A stretch of 64,000 nt of DNA, from positions 79,836 to 143,835 of the forward strand of contig CAYWRU010000002.1 of assembly GCA_964460795.1 (NCBI GenBank). Reading direction: 5' to 3'. Position numbers and translations under genes: made by a program. The first letter of the stretch is position 1. Every line of letters starts with the position of its first letter. Source of the DNA: CAZOOM01 sp964460795. GTDB lineage: Bacteria; Omnitrophota; Omnitrophia; Omnitrophales; Aquincolibacteriaceae. A model generated the notes under the pieces. That model saw only the letters and a program-made list of their open reading frames with translations, did no database searches and was not told the DNA's origin. Positions 32,766 to 41,300 of this stretch are shown here, piece after piece.

Positions 32766-33749
32766 TTAATTCCGGAGAGAAATGTAGGCTTCGTGTTTCA
32801 GATCTTCCATCCAGCTGTCAAAACGCGTTTTGGCCTTTTCGCGGTAAAGAAGATCGTAAACCTCATTCCGGACGTCTTCAAACTTGCGGTCTTTACCTTC
32901 CACGCGGTCTTCTAGGCGAAAGAGGTGGTAACCCATCGGAGATTCAATGATTTCCGAGACTTCGCCTTTTTTCAGCTTAAAGATGACGCTGTCAATCACC
33001 GGAATCATAGCCCCTGGCTCAACCCAGTCAGCCAAACCTCCTTGGGTCGCCTGATAATCTTCGGAGTTTTTATTCGCAAGTTCCGCAAACCGCTCAGGAG
33101 TTTCGATGATTTTTTTTCGAATATCTTTCATCCGCCGGAGCGTATCTTCATCGGTCAGACCTTTTTCCCGGGCCTGATCATTTTTCTTCATGGTAATGGA
33201 GCGAACACGGACTTTGGTATGTTCTATAAAATCTGCGGCATGTTCTTTGTAATACGCCTCGACTTCCACCGGAGTCACAATCACACGGGAGCGCACTTCC
33301 ATATCGTGAAGACGGCGGATCATCATTTGACGCTCTAAACGTTCTTTGACCGCAGAAAGCCTGAATCCGCCCTGCTGCATAGCCGTCTCAAATTCGGATT
33401 CATCCTTAAATCTTTTTTTGAACTGCCCCATTTCCCGATCCAGCTCAGCTTCCTTAATTTCTATTTTCATTTCCTTGGCCTTCTGATAAACAAGACGGTC
33501 TTCAATTACTTGATTCAAAAGTTTATTGCGGGCTTCTTGAAATTGTTCGGCAAGCGTAGCGCCTTGATATTCTTTTTTCATCTGCTCATAAAGAGGACGA
33601 AGATAACTATCGAGTTCGCTTTGAGTGATCGCATCATCATTTACTACGGCCACTACGCGATCCAGGACTTGGCCTTCCGCATAAACGGCTTTCAAAGGAA
33701 AGAGGGCGAGTGAGATGAAAATAAAGATCCAAAGGGTAATCTGCTTCAT
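32766..33749 (-). CDS. SurA/PpiC-type periplasmic peptidyl-prolyl isomerase
   Basis: 327 residues from the ATG at 33749, which gives a signal peptide (MKQITLWIFIFISLALFPLK, cleavage after VYA). A start at 33782 would spoil it. A SurA N-terminal chaperone domain follows (VAVVNDDAITQSELDSYL at about 30-47), then one parvulin domain (about 180-285; FAELANKNSEDYQATQGGLA and GYHLFRLEDR). SurA-like proteins help outer-membrane proteins fold, which fits a Gram-negative envelope. It has one parvulin domain where E. coli SurA has two. Confidence 0.92.
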   Translation of the reverse strand: MKQITLWIFIFISLALFPLKAVYAEGQVLDRVVAVVNDDAITQSELDSYLRPLYEQMKKEYQGATLAEQFQEARNKLLNQVIEDRLVYQKAKEMKIEIKEAELDREMGQFKKRFKDESEFETAMQQGGFRLSAVKERLERQMMIRRLHDMEVRSRVIVTPVEVEAYYKEHAADFIEHTKVRVRSITMKKNDQAREKGLTDEDTLRRMKDIRKKIIETPERFAELANKNSEDYQATQGGLADWVEPGAMIPVIDSVIFKLKKGEVSEIIESPMGYHLFRLEDRVEGKDRKFEDVRNEVYDLLYREKAKTRFDSWMEDLKHEAYISLRN

Positions 33750-33836
33750 AGGGGGAGTATTGTACTTGAAGCGCTCGGGCAATTCAAATGATATAACCCC
33801 ATACTGAGTAAAAGGTTACGTTATGTTGCATAAGAG

Positions 33837-35759
33837 TCATCCGTGAACCTTATCGCTTCTTTTTGCTTGATGCTTTTCTTTTTGGATCGCCTCGCGCAGC
33901 ATGCGGCAATAAAGATCAAAACCCACGGCATGGATGAATCCGCTTTGTTCATGACCGAGTAAATTGCCGGCTCCGCGAATCTCTAAATCCTCCAAAGCAA
34001 TCTTGAATCCTGATCCCAATTCCGTAAAACGTTCCATGGCCCGCAGACGTTTGTCAGCGGTCGCCGTTAATACCGTTCGTTTAGGAAGTAAAAAGTAGGC
34101 AAAGGCCTGACGCTGCTCACGGTAACGTCCCACCCGGCCGCGAAGCTGATAAAGATCCGCAAGGCCGTACAAATCCGCACGATTCACCAAAATGGTGTTC
34201 ACATTCGGGATATCAATTCCGGATTCAATAATGCTGGTTGAGATCAAACAATCCAACTGATGTTCCAAGAAACTTTTCATGACCGTCTCCAGGCTTTCCG
34301 GAGGCATCTGACCATGCGCCACCCCAAAACGAACCTTCGGGAGAATGGACTTTAAATGCTCATAGATTTTTTCAATGGACTGGACCCGGTTATGCACAAA
34401 ATAAATCTGCCCTCCCCGGTCAAGTTCCTGCTGAAAAGCCGAGCGGATCAGTTCATCATCAAAATCACAGACTCGGGTTTCAACCGGAAGTCGATTGAGC
34501 GGAGCCGTCTGAAGCGCGGACATATCGCGAACTCCAACGAGCGACATATAAAGTGTCCGCGGAATGGGTGTGGCTGTCATGGTCAACACATCCACCTGAG
34601 TGCGAAGATGTTTAAGCTTCTCTTTGTGACGGACTCCAAAACGCTGCTCTTCATCGATCACCACAAGTCCGAGATTTTTAAATTCTGTGTCCTTGGAAAG
34701 CAACCGGTGGGTACCGATCAAAATATCAATGCGTCCTTCGCGCGTGGCTTGAAGAATAGCAAGCTGTTCTTTACGAGTCCGAAAGCGGGAGATCCCTTCT
34801 ACTTTCACGGGATAGGATTTCATCCGGTCCTTAAAAACCAGGTAATGCTGCTCAGCCAGAACGGTGGTGGGTACCAGCACTGCCACTTGCCGGCCGCCCG
34901 CGGTCACGGCTTTAAATGCGGCACGCATCGCAACTTCGGTTTTTCCATATCCCACATCCCCTGCAAGGAGCCGATCCATGGGATGGTCGGATTCCAAATC
35001 TTTTTTGACATCCTGGATAGCTTTGATTTGGTCCGGCGTAGCCGTAAAAGGAAACTCCGATTCAAATTCACTTTGCCAAGCATGATCCTTGGGAGTAATA
35101 AATCCCTTTTCAAGGCTTCGCCGCGCCTGGATCTCCAGCATATCATGCGCAATATGATCGACAGCCTTGCGGGTCCGCTCCTTGATTCTTTCCCATTCTT
35201 TTCCATGAAGCTTAGTCAGTTTTGGCGCCTTACCTGCTCCCCCAATATAACGTTCCATGGGTTCGCGCGGATCCAGATAAAGGATCTCCTGTCCCGCATA
35301 CTCAATCGCCAGATAGCGCCGCCGCTCTCCTTTGATTTGAAGCGGCTTCATCCCCAGATATTTTCCGATTCCAAATTTTAGATGCACCACATAATCGCCG
35401 CGCTCAAGATCCTTGGGATCAAGCACCGGCTGCTGACTTAAAAGCCGATCTTCAAGACGCCCCATCTTTTTTTCAATGGATTTGGAAACAGGGATCAAGA
35501 AAACATCTTCCAGCGCGCCTAAGGATTCGCCGCTTTGCAGTGAAAAGGTGCGAAGCGATTCAATGGTGTCGCTGCGGAACTCAATACGAACCGGCTCACG
35601 AAAGGTCAGAGGATAGATATCGATGAGATTGCCGCGCTGGGAAAATTCTCCGGGGTGTGTGACATATTCCGCGAGCTGATAACCCAGTGAACCCAATTTT
35701 TCAATCAGCTCCTGCCGATCGAAAACATCTCCCGGATGAATTTTAAAAAGATGCATCAT
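33837..35759 (-). CDS. mfd: Short transcription-repair coupling factor (Mfd), N-terminal part missing
   Basis: 640 residues where Mfd is usually about 1,100. It starts inside the UvrB-like part (GEFSQRGNLIDIYPL), keeps the CarD-like RNA polymerase binding part (GDYVVHLKFGIGKYLGM) and a full translocase: LLAGDVGYGKTEVA (Walker A), VIDEEQRFGVRHKEKL, TMTATPIPRTLYMSL and YQLRGRVGR. It stops at GFDLYCRMLREAIQ, before the C-terminal TRCF domain. Upstream, the frame runs into a dyad repeat (35766-35935) and closes. The first domains were probably lost at the repeat, or this lineage uses a short form. It likely still binds RNA polymerase, but UvrA recruitment is doubtful. Confidence 0.85.
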   Translation of the reverse strand: MMHLFKIHPGDVFDRQELIEKLGSLGYQLAEYVTHPGEFSQRGNLIDIYPLTFREPVRIEFRSDTIESLRTFSLQSGESLGALEDVFLIPVSKSIEKKMGRLEDRLLSQQPVLDPKDLERGDYVVHLKFGIGKYLGMKPLQIKGERRRYLAIEYAGQEILYLDPREPMERYIGGAGKAPKLTKLHGKEWERIKERTRKAVDHIAHDMLEIQARRSLEKGFITPKDHAWQSEFESEFPFTATPDQIKAIQDVKKDLESDHPMDRLLAGDVGYGKTEVAMRAAFKAVTAGGRQVAVLVPTTVLAEQHYLVFKDRMKSYPVKVEGISRFRTRKEQLAILQATREGRIDILIGTHRLLSKDTEFKNLGLVVIDEEQRFGVRHKEKLKHLRTQVDVLTMTATPIPRTLYMSLVGVRDMSALQTAPLNRLPVETRVCDFDDELIRSAFQQELDRGGQIYFVHNRVQSIEKIYEHLKSILPKVRFGVAHGQMPPESLETVMKSFLEHQLDCLISTSIIESGIDIPNVNTILVNRADLYGLADLYQLRGRVGRYREQRQAFAYFLLPKRTVLTATADKRLRAMERFTELGSGFKIALEDLEIRGAGNLLGHEQSGFIHAVGFDLYCRMLREAIQKEKHQAKRSDKVHG

Positions 35760-35765
35760 GCCTCT

Positions 35766-35935
35766 ATGAAAATTCGAAATCCGAATATCGAAATACGAAA
35801 CAATTACGAATATCTAAATCCGAATATTCTAAACAATGCGTTTCGGTCATTTGAATTTGATACATTTGATATTGTTTCGAATTTCGCCTGCCTGCCGGTC
35901 AGGCAGGGATTTCGCGCTTCGAATTTGATTAAGAT
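35766..35935. repeat. Dyad repeat block with a CCTGCCTG hairpin
   Basis: It is rich in ttcgaatttcg and cgaaatccgaat words. Arms 35789-35803 and 35872-35886 pair at 14 of 15 positions. Inside is a perfect 8-base hairpin, cctgcctg (35887-35894) and caggcagg (35900-35907), loop ccggt. It lies between the truncated 5-prime end of mfd and the stop of the next gene, and may serve as that gene's terminator. Confidence 0.8.
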
Positions 35936-35940
35936 CCGCT

Positions 35941-36519
35941 TTACCACCAGCGCTTTTGATAATCCGATTGACTGCGCGGATCTCCCTGATAGGTTGGATT
36001 TTCTTCCCATTTTCTAATGTAGTCGATCGTAGAAGCCGGGGCATTGAGTTCACGGAGCACATTTTCCTGAGCGTAGAGGCATTTCTTTTCCGCTTCCTTT
36101 CCGGACCAAGTCATCAAATCGGGTTCATTACCAAACTGATTTTTCTGGGCATCATGATAAAGCTTGGAGTGATAACCATCATGCACAATGGTTCCCGCAT
36201 ACCAAAGCGCAGAGTGCTGCCAAGTGGCTTTCCCTACTTCATAAGTGGGCCGCTCATACTGTGCGCGCATACCGGAGCGTTCGGATTCTTTTATAATAGC
36301 AATGTAGGGTCGGATTTCTTGAAAACCGCGTGTAGGTTCAAGAAGCGTCAAGGATTCCCGGGTGCGTTTTAGAAATTCTGCCGAACCATGCACTTCAATG
36401 CCTGAGATTATTTCCTTTTCCTGCGTCGCTGCTAAAAGGGTCGAGGGAAAATGCAGGCAAGTCACCACAGCCACAAGAACTGCAGAGCAGAGGTTTTTGC
36501 TTCGTTTAAAAGACGTCAT
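35941..36519 (-). CDS. Unknown periplasmic protein
   Basis: 192 residues from the ATG at 36519, which follows GGGA and gives a signal peptide (SAVLVAVVTCLHFPSTLLA). A longer frame upstream to 36636 lacks a signal peptide at its start and overlaps aspartate aminotransferase. The mature part has WYAGTIVHDGYHSKLYHDAQ with several His/Asp residues that could bind metal, and a Trp-rich C-terminus. I do not recognise the family and give no function. Confidence 0.75.
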   Translation of the reverse strand: MTSFKRSKNLCSAVLVAVVTCLHFPSTLLAATQEKEIISGIEVHGSAEFLKRTRESLTLLEPTRGFQEIRPYIAIIKESERSGMRAQYERPTYEVGKATWQHSALWYAGTIVHDGYHSKLYHDAQKNQFGNEPDLMTWSGKEAEKKCLYAQENVLRELNAPASTIDYIRKWEENPTYQGDPRSQSDYQKRWW

Positions 36520-36571
36520 GATGCGTCCCTTATCAGAAATCAGGATGAATGCAGAAGAGAAAAATCGAAAT

Positions 36572-37759
36572 TTACTTCTTGAGCCAGGCAGCAATGCGTG
36601 TCGCTGCTTCCGCAAGTTTGGCATCTGAGGTGGCAAAACTCATGCGGATATGTGCGTCACTGCCAAAGGGTTTTCCGGGAACCACCGCCACATGGGCTTC
36701 CGTCAACAGCTTATCACTGAAGGTCAGAGAATCCATGCCCGTTTTGGAAATATCCACAAACAGATAAAAAGCACCCTGGGGCTTGAACGGAACCATCCCC
36801 GGGATGGCTCGAATTTGATCATAAAAGGAGGTGCGGCGCTTCTCAAAAACAACTTTCATGTCCGCAGCAGATTGCTCTCCCTGATTCAAAGCCGCCGTTC
36901 CACCCGCTTGCGCAAATGACGTCGGATTCGAGGTAGAATGACTTTGAACACTGCCCACTGCCACCGCTAATTCTTTGGTTGGACATGCTGCATAGCCCAG
37001 CCGCCAGCCGGTCATGGAATACGCCTTGCTCATGCCATTGATAACTACGGTGCGATGCGCCATTTCAGCATCCAGCGAGGCAATGGACACGTGAGAAAGT
37101 CCGTCAAAAATTAATTTTTCATAGATCTCATCACTCAATACCACAAGGCCGGGATGCTCCTTAACCACCGCAGCAAGCGCCATCAAATCTTCGCGGGAAT
37201 AAATCGCGCCTGTGGGATTGGAGGGTGAATTTAAAATCAAAACTTTGGATTTGGATGTTAAGGCGCGCTTGAGCTGAGCAGCCGTGATTTTAAATCCCGA
37301 AGATTGTTGGGTTTCCAGGATCACGCTTTTTCCGCCGAGAACAGTCACCATTTCCGGATAGCTGAGCCAGTAAGGAGCGGGAATTAAGACTTCGTCGCCG
37401 GCATCCAAAAGCGCGAAGAGGACATTAAAAATCGCGTGCTTGGCACCGGTTCCTACCACAATTTGGTCTGGAGCGTAAGTGAGACCTTGATCGCGGACAA
37501 GTTTTGCGGCAATGGCTTTACGAAGTTCAAGCGTTCCGGTCACCGGGGTATATTTGGTGTCGCCTGCCTGAAGGGCCTTGATCGCAGCGTCTTTGATAAA
37601 AGAAGGGGTGTCAAAGTCCGGTTCACCCGCGCTGAGAGAAATGACCGGTTTTCCTTGCGAGGCCATCTCTTTCGCTTTCGCGGCAATAGCCAGCGTCACC
37701 GAAGGAGCAACGGATTTAACCCGCGCCGAAAGCGCAGGTTTAAAATCAGCTGTTGTCAT
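36572..37759 (-). CDS. aspC: Aspartate aminotransferase (class I, PLP-dependent)
   Basis: 395 residues. It exchanges amino groups between aspartate and 2-oxoglutarate, probably with broad specificity. Marks are AGEPDFDTPSFIKDAAIKAL near the N-terminus, LNSPSNPTGAIYSRE, DEIYEKLIFDG, the PLP lysine in GMSKAYSMTGWRLGY and the C-terminal HIRMSFATS with the carboxylate-binding Arg. I place the start at the ATG at 37759, inside the 3-prime end of rplQ (14-base overlap). The frame continues upstream as an antisense-like basic stretch that is only the shadow of the rplQ tail. Confidence 0.95.
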   Translation of the reverse strand: MTTADFKPALSARVKSVAPSVTLAIAAKAKEMASQGKPVISLSAGEPDFDTPSFIKDAAIKALQAGDTKYTPVTGTLELRKAIAAKLVRDQGLTYAPDQIVVGTGAKHAIFNVLFALLDAGDEVLIPAPYWLSYPEMVTVLGGKSVILETQQSSGFKITAAQLKRALTSKSKVLILNSPSNPTGAIYSREDLMALAAVVKEHPGLVVLSDEIYEKLIFDGLSHVSIASLDAEMAHRTVVINGMSKAYSMTGWRLGYAACPTKELAVAVGSVQSHSTSNPTSFAQAGGTAALNQGEQSAADMKVVFEKRRTSFYDQIRAIPGMVPFKPQGAFYLFVDISKTGMDSLTFSDKLLTEAHVAVVPGKPFGSDAHIRMSFATSDAKLAEAATRIAAWLKK

Positions 37760-38339
37760 CACCTTTGAGGAATTTGCGGAGGGTGCCAAGGAACCCACCT
37801 TTCTTTTCGGTTTCTTTCTTGGTCTCCGAGGGTTCTTCACCCTTTTTCTTAGGAGAACCTTCCGAATCAGAGGCCTTTTCTTCTTTCGCGGCTTTGGACT
37901 TCTTTTCAACCTTTGTCTCTTCAATCGCAGGGCTCTTTGTTTTTTTGGCCGCTTTTTTCTTGGTCTTTGCCGGCTCATCAATCTGCTCGGTAAATTCCAA
38001 AAGCGCCACATCCCCTGCGTCTCCGGGACGAAATTCATCAAGCCTCATCACCCGAGTGTATCCACCCTGACGGGATTTAAAATGAGGAGCAATCCGTTTG
38101 ATCAATCGATCGGCTGTTTCCGGATCGCCTAAATGCGAGATCAAAAGACGTCTCGCTTGGAGGTCTCCCCGCTTGGCAATCTGCACCATTCGATCCGCCA
38201 CCGCGCTCGTTGCTTTGGCGCGCGTGACCGTGGTTCGAATCCGTTTATGAATCACCAGAGCCCGCACCAAATTACGGAGGAGGGCCTTTCGATGACCTGT
38301 TTTGACACCTAATTTTTTCTTTCTTCTTCCGTGTCGCAT
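37746..38339 (-). CDS. rplQ: 50S ribosomal protein L17 with a charged C-terminal tail
   Basis: 197 residues. The L17 core (residues 1 to about 117) has RKKKLGVKTGHRKALLRNLV, an RRLLISHLGD segment and the GGYTRVMRLDEFRPGDAGD strand. It is followed by about 80 residues rich in Lys, Glu and Ala, which the family normally lacks. The last gene of the alpha operon; its 3-prime end overlaps the aspartate aminotransferase gene by 14 bases. Confidence 0.95.
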   Translation of the reverse strand: MRHGRRKKKLGVKTGHRKALLRNLVRALVIHKRIRTTVTRAKATSAVADRMVQIAKRGDLQARRLLISHLGDPETADRLIKRIAPHFKSRQGGYTRVMRLDEFRPGDAGDVALLEFTEQIDEPAKTKKKAAKKTKSPAIEETKVEKKSKAAKEEKASDSEGSPKKKGEEPSETKKETEKKGGFLGTLRKFLKGDDNS

Positions 38340-38373
38340 GACGTCCTGCTTCTTTTCTTACCGCGTTTGGGCT

Positions 38374-39441
38374 TTAGGATGCACTGGAAGCTGAATTTTC
38401 AGCCGGCTCTTCGGGAGGTGTGGTCTCCGCAGCTGCTGCTGGAGCCGATTCCGTTTCGCCTTTTTTCTTTTTGTGAATACGATCATCGATATTCATTCCG
38501 AGGTGAAGACCCATAGGAGTCAAAATGCTCTCAATCTCGGAAAGCGACTTTTTGCCGAAGTTTTTATATTTCAGCATTTGGGCTTCTGTTTTTCCAACAA
38601 GATCCCCGATAGACTTGATGCTGGCAGCTTCCAAACAATTTGCACTGCGCACTGAAAGTTCCAGTTCGCTGATCGGTTTGGCAATGAGTTCCTTGAAAGC
38701 AACGTCTTCTTCTTCCTCGTCTTCTTCCTCGACCGGTATCTCGCCGTAATTGACGAAGATATCTAAGTGCCGATACAGAATGTTGGAAGCATAGAGAAGG
38801 CATTGTTCTGGATCCATAGCGCCATTGGTCCAAACTTCCAGGATCAACTTATCATAGTCCGTCATCTGGCCGACGCGAGTGTCTTCCACCGCATAATTCA
38901 CTTTCACCACCGGTGAAAAGAGAGAATCAATTGCAATGGTTCCGATGACATCGCCTTCAGCTTTGTTACGCTCGGCCGGAAGATATCCGCGTCCGCGACC
39001 CACTTCCAACTCCAGCTTGAGCGGGACATCTTTGGTTAAGTGACAAATAATCTGATCTGGATTCACCACGGTCACGCTTCCGTCAGTTTTAAGATCTGAC
39101 GCTTTGACCGGTCCTTTTTTATGGGCATCGATGTGAATTTTTTTGGGATTTTTCCCTTCATATCTCAAGACAACCTTTTTGAGGTTGAGTACGATCTGGG
39201 CACCATCTTCAGCCACACCATCGAGTGTGGAGAATTCGTGCAGCATCCCCTCAATCTTGATCTTCGTAATGGCGGCGCCATCAATCGAAGAGATCAGCAC
39301 GCGGCGGAGCGCGTTGCCAATGGTCGCTCCGTAGCCCCGTTCAAAAGGCTCGGCCACAAATTTTCCGTACGTCTGGGTCAAAGTAGTCTTATCCACTTCA
39401 AGCCGTTTCGGCATTTCAAATGTCTTCCAACGAATCCCCAT
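38374..39441 (-). CDS. rpoA: RNA polymerase alpha subunit
   Basis: 355 residues; dimerises to start RNA polymerase assembly. The N-terminal domain shows EPFERGYGATIGNALRRVLI; the C-terminal domain shows LELSVRSANCLEAASIKSIG and KYKNFGKKSLSEI for DNA UP-element and activator contacts. The linker between domains is very acidic (EEEDEEEEDV) and the end is an Ala/Pro/Glu tail. An ideal AGGAGG Shine-Dalgarno sits before the ATG. Confidence 0.98.
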   Translation of the reverse strand: MGIRWKTFEMPKRLEVDKTTLTQTYGKFVAEPFERGYGATIGNALRRVLISSIDGAAITKIKIEGMLHEFSTLDGVAEDGAQIVLNLKKVVLRYEGKNPKKIHIDAHKKGPVKASDLKTDGSVTVVNPDQIICHLTKDVPLKLELEVGRGRGYLPAERNKAEGDVIGTIAIDSLFSPVVKVNYAVEDTRVGQMTDYDKLILEVWTNGAMDPEQCLLYASNILYRHLDIFVNYGEIPVEEEDEEEEDVAFKELIAKPISELELSVRSANCLEAASIKSIGDLVGKTEAQMLKYKNFGKKSLSEIESILTPMGLHLGMNIDDRIHKKKKGETESAPAAAAETTPPEEPAENSASSAS

Positions 39442-39483
39442 TTTGTTCCTCCTTAGAACAGTCGCAAAAAAACAGCGCTCTGA

Positions 39484-40110
39484 TTATTTCGAATATAGTT
39501 CGATGATCAGTGATTCTTCCACCGGAAGCTTCGCATCCGCTTTGGTCGGCATACGCAGCACCTGGGCTTCTAACTTCTCGCCGTCCACACTCAACCACTC
39601 GGGCAGGGCAAGATCCTTATACTGCTCGATTTTTTCCCGGATTCTCTTCAAAGTTGACTCGCGCTTGCGCGGCTCCACCTTGTCGCCGGGTTTAACCATG
39701 AAAGAAGGAATGTTCACGCACCTTCCATTCACTGAAATAAGGCCATGACTCACCATCTGGCGCGCTTCCCGTCGGGTCGCGGCAAAATAAAGACGGTAGA
39801 TCACATTATCCAAACGGCGCTCTAAAAGCTGGATGAGGTTCTCGCCGGTCACTCCGCCCTTGCGAGAGGCGCGGTCAAAGAATACGCGAAATTGCCGTTC
39901 CAACATTCCATAAATACGCTTCAATTTTTGTTTTTCGCGCAGCTGAATGCCATAGTCCGAAGACTTGCGTCCGCGGCGCGTGGGTCCGTGCTGACCCGGA
40001 ACTTGGCTGAGCCGCTTCGCAACTTTTTCACCCGAGCGACGGGATTTATGTCCCAGATCCACACCTTCACGGCGGGAGAGCCGTACAACCGGTCCAAGAT
40101 GCCTTCCCAT
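39484..40110 (-). CDS. rpsD: 30S ribosomal protein S4
   Basis: 208 residues. S4 starts 16S folding at the five-way junction. Marks are the S4 RNA-binding domain (LDNVIYRLYFAATRREARQM, then SVNGRCVNIPSFMVKPGD) and the C-terminal LPVEESLIIELYSK. The N-terminal zinc cysteines are absent, so this is the zinc-free form. Confidence 0.98.
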   Translation of the reverse strand: MGRHLGPVVRLSRREGVDLGHKSRRSGEKVAKRLSQVPGQHGPTRRGRKSSDYGIQLREKQKLKRIYGMLERQFRVFFDRASRKGGVTGENLIQLLERRLDNVIYRLYFAATRREARQMVSHGLISVNGRCVNIPSFMVKPGDKVEPRKRESTLKRIREKIEQYKDLALPEWLSVDGEKLEAQVLRMPTKADAKLPVEESLIIELYSK

Positions 40111-40113
40111 AAA

Positions 40114-40485
40114 TTAAACTCTCCTTCTCTTCGGCGGTCTGCAGCCGTTATGCGGAATCGGCGTAATATCGTAAATGGCTTTAACCTGAACGCCCGAAGC
40201 CTGAATGGCTCGGATGGCAGATTCACGGCCGGATCCCGGGCCTTTCACATAAACATCCACTTCTTTCAAACCGTATTCGAGCGCCTTCTTGGTCGCATTT
40301 TCTGCGGCCACCTGAGCGGCAAAAGGTGTCGACTTTTTCGATCCTTTAAATCCTGCGGCGCCGGCACTGGACCAGCAAAGTGCATTGCCTTCGTGATCTG
40401 CAAAGGTCACGATGGTATTATTAAAACTGGCATTCACGTGAGCCACGCCATGGGCTACGACCCTTTTCTTTTTCTTTTTTGCCAT
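40114..40485 (-). CDS. rpsK: 30S ribosomal protein S11
   Basis: 123 residues. It forms part of the platform near the E site. Marks are GVAHVNASFNNTIVTFADHE, the FKGSKKSTPFAAQVAAE helix, VKGPGSGRESAIRAIQASG and the basic end HNGCRPPKRRRV. The 3-base gap to rpsD suggests coupled translation. Confidence 0.98.
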   Translation of the reverse strand: MAKKKKKRVVAHGVAHVNASFNNTIVTFADHEGNALCWSSAGAAGFKGSKKSTPFAAQVAAENATKKALEYGLKEVDVYVKGPGSGRESAIRAIQASGVQVKAIYDITPIPHNGCRPPKRRRV

Positions 40486-40510
40486 ACCCTATCAGCTCCT
40501 CTTCCGATCG

Positions 40511-40897
40511 TTATTTGGGAGACGGTGGCTTCTTGTTAAGCCCGCCGATTGTCTTACGCTTGCCCTTACGGGTACGTGCGTTCGTGTGAGAGCGTTGTCC
40601 GCGGACCGGAAGTCCTTTGGAATGCCGAGACCCACGGTACGACCGAATGTCCATCAAGCGCTTGATGTTTTGTGCAATATCCCGACGCAGATCTCCCTCG
40701 GTCTTTGCTGTTTTTTGCAGCAGCGTCGTGATTTGCGAAACTTCTTTTTCGCTTAAATCTTTGGCCCGTTTATCCGGACTAATTTGTGCATCTTTTAAAA
40801 CTTTCTGAGAAGTACGAAGTCCGACTCCATAAATATAGGTCAGGGCTCGCTCCACCCGTTTTTCTCTTGGAATATCCACACCTAAAATTCGCGGCAT
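40511..40897 (-). CDS. rpsM: 30S ribosomal protein S13
   Basis: 128 residues. It sits in the 30S head and contacts the P-site tRNA through its basic tail. Marks are GVDIPREKRVERALTYIYGV, the RSYRGSRHSKGLPVRGQRSH segment and TNARTRKGKRKTIGG near the end. Confidence 0.98.
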   Translation of the reverse strand: MPRILGVDIPREKRVERALTYIYGVGLRTSQKVLKDAQISPDKRAKDLSEKEVSQITTLLQKTAKTEGDLRRDIAQNIKRLMDIRSYRGSRHSKGLPVRGQRSHTNARTRKGKRKTIGGLNKKPPSPK

Positions 40898-40937
40898 AAC
40901 TTTCTTTTCTCCTGTCTTCGCTCGGTCGAACCGGCCT

Positions 40938-41051
40938 CTAGCCTTGGCGCTGTTTGTGTTTCGGATTTTTACAAATCACGTACACAATGCCACGGCGTTT
41001 TACCATCTTGCAATCTTCACAAATTCTTTTCACTGAACTATGAACCTTCAT
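40938..41051 (-). CDS. rpmJ: 50S ribosomal protein L36 (zinc form)
   Basis: 37 residues, short but complete: it starts MKVHSSVKRICEDCKMVKRR and ends NPKHKQRQG. The zinc ligands C-x2-C, a later Cys and a His are all present. It lies between infA and rpsM, its standard place. Confidence 0.95.
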   Translation of the reverse strand: MKVHSSVKRICEDCKMVKRRGIVYVICKNPKHKQRQG

Positions 41052-41061
41052 GATTCCTCTC

Positions 41062-41280
41062 TTACTTCACGCGGAAGGTAATGCGTCCGCGGGTTAAATC
41101 ATAGGGCGAAAGCTCCATCTTCACTCGGTCGCCCGCAAGAATTCTTATGTAATGCATTCTCATCTTGCCTGAGATATGCGCCAACACTTTGTGGCCATTG
41201 TCGAGTTGGACTCGAAACATAGCATTGGGAAGCGGCTCTACCACGGTCCCCTCCACTTCGATCGCTTCTTCTTTCGTCAT
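41062..41280 (-). CDS. infA: Translation initiation factor IF-1
   Basis: 72 residues from the ATG at 41280, the usual IF-1 length (MTKEEAIEVEGTVVEPLPNA). A GTG at 41304 overlapping the map stop (GTGA) would add eight residues and cannot be excluded. The S1/OB fold is evident in MFRVQLDNGHKVLAHISGK and DRVKMELSPYDLTRGRITFR. IF-1 blocks the A site during initiation. Confidence 0.95.
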   Translation of the reverse strand: MTKEEAIEVEGTVVEPLPNAMFRVQLDNGHKVLAHISGKMRMHYIRILAGDRVKMELSPYDLTRGRITFRVK

Positions 41281-41300
41281 AGGCTCTTTCGGTTTTTGGA

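Noticed and set aside
36240..36275. An RSGMR peptide in the unknown periplasmic protein, similar to RSExR
   Set aside because: The invariant Glu is missing and there is only one copy, so I did not count it.
37760..38041. A basic N-terminal extension in frame with aspartate aminotransferase
   Set aside because: It is a shadow of the Lys/Glu-rich rplQ tail in another frame; the enzyme family starts at 37759.
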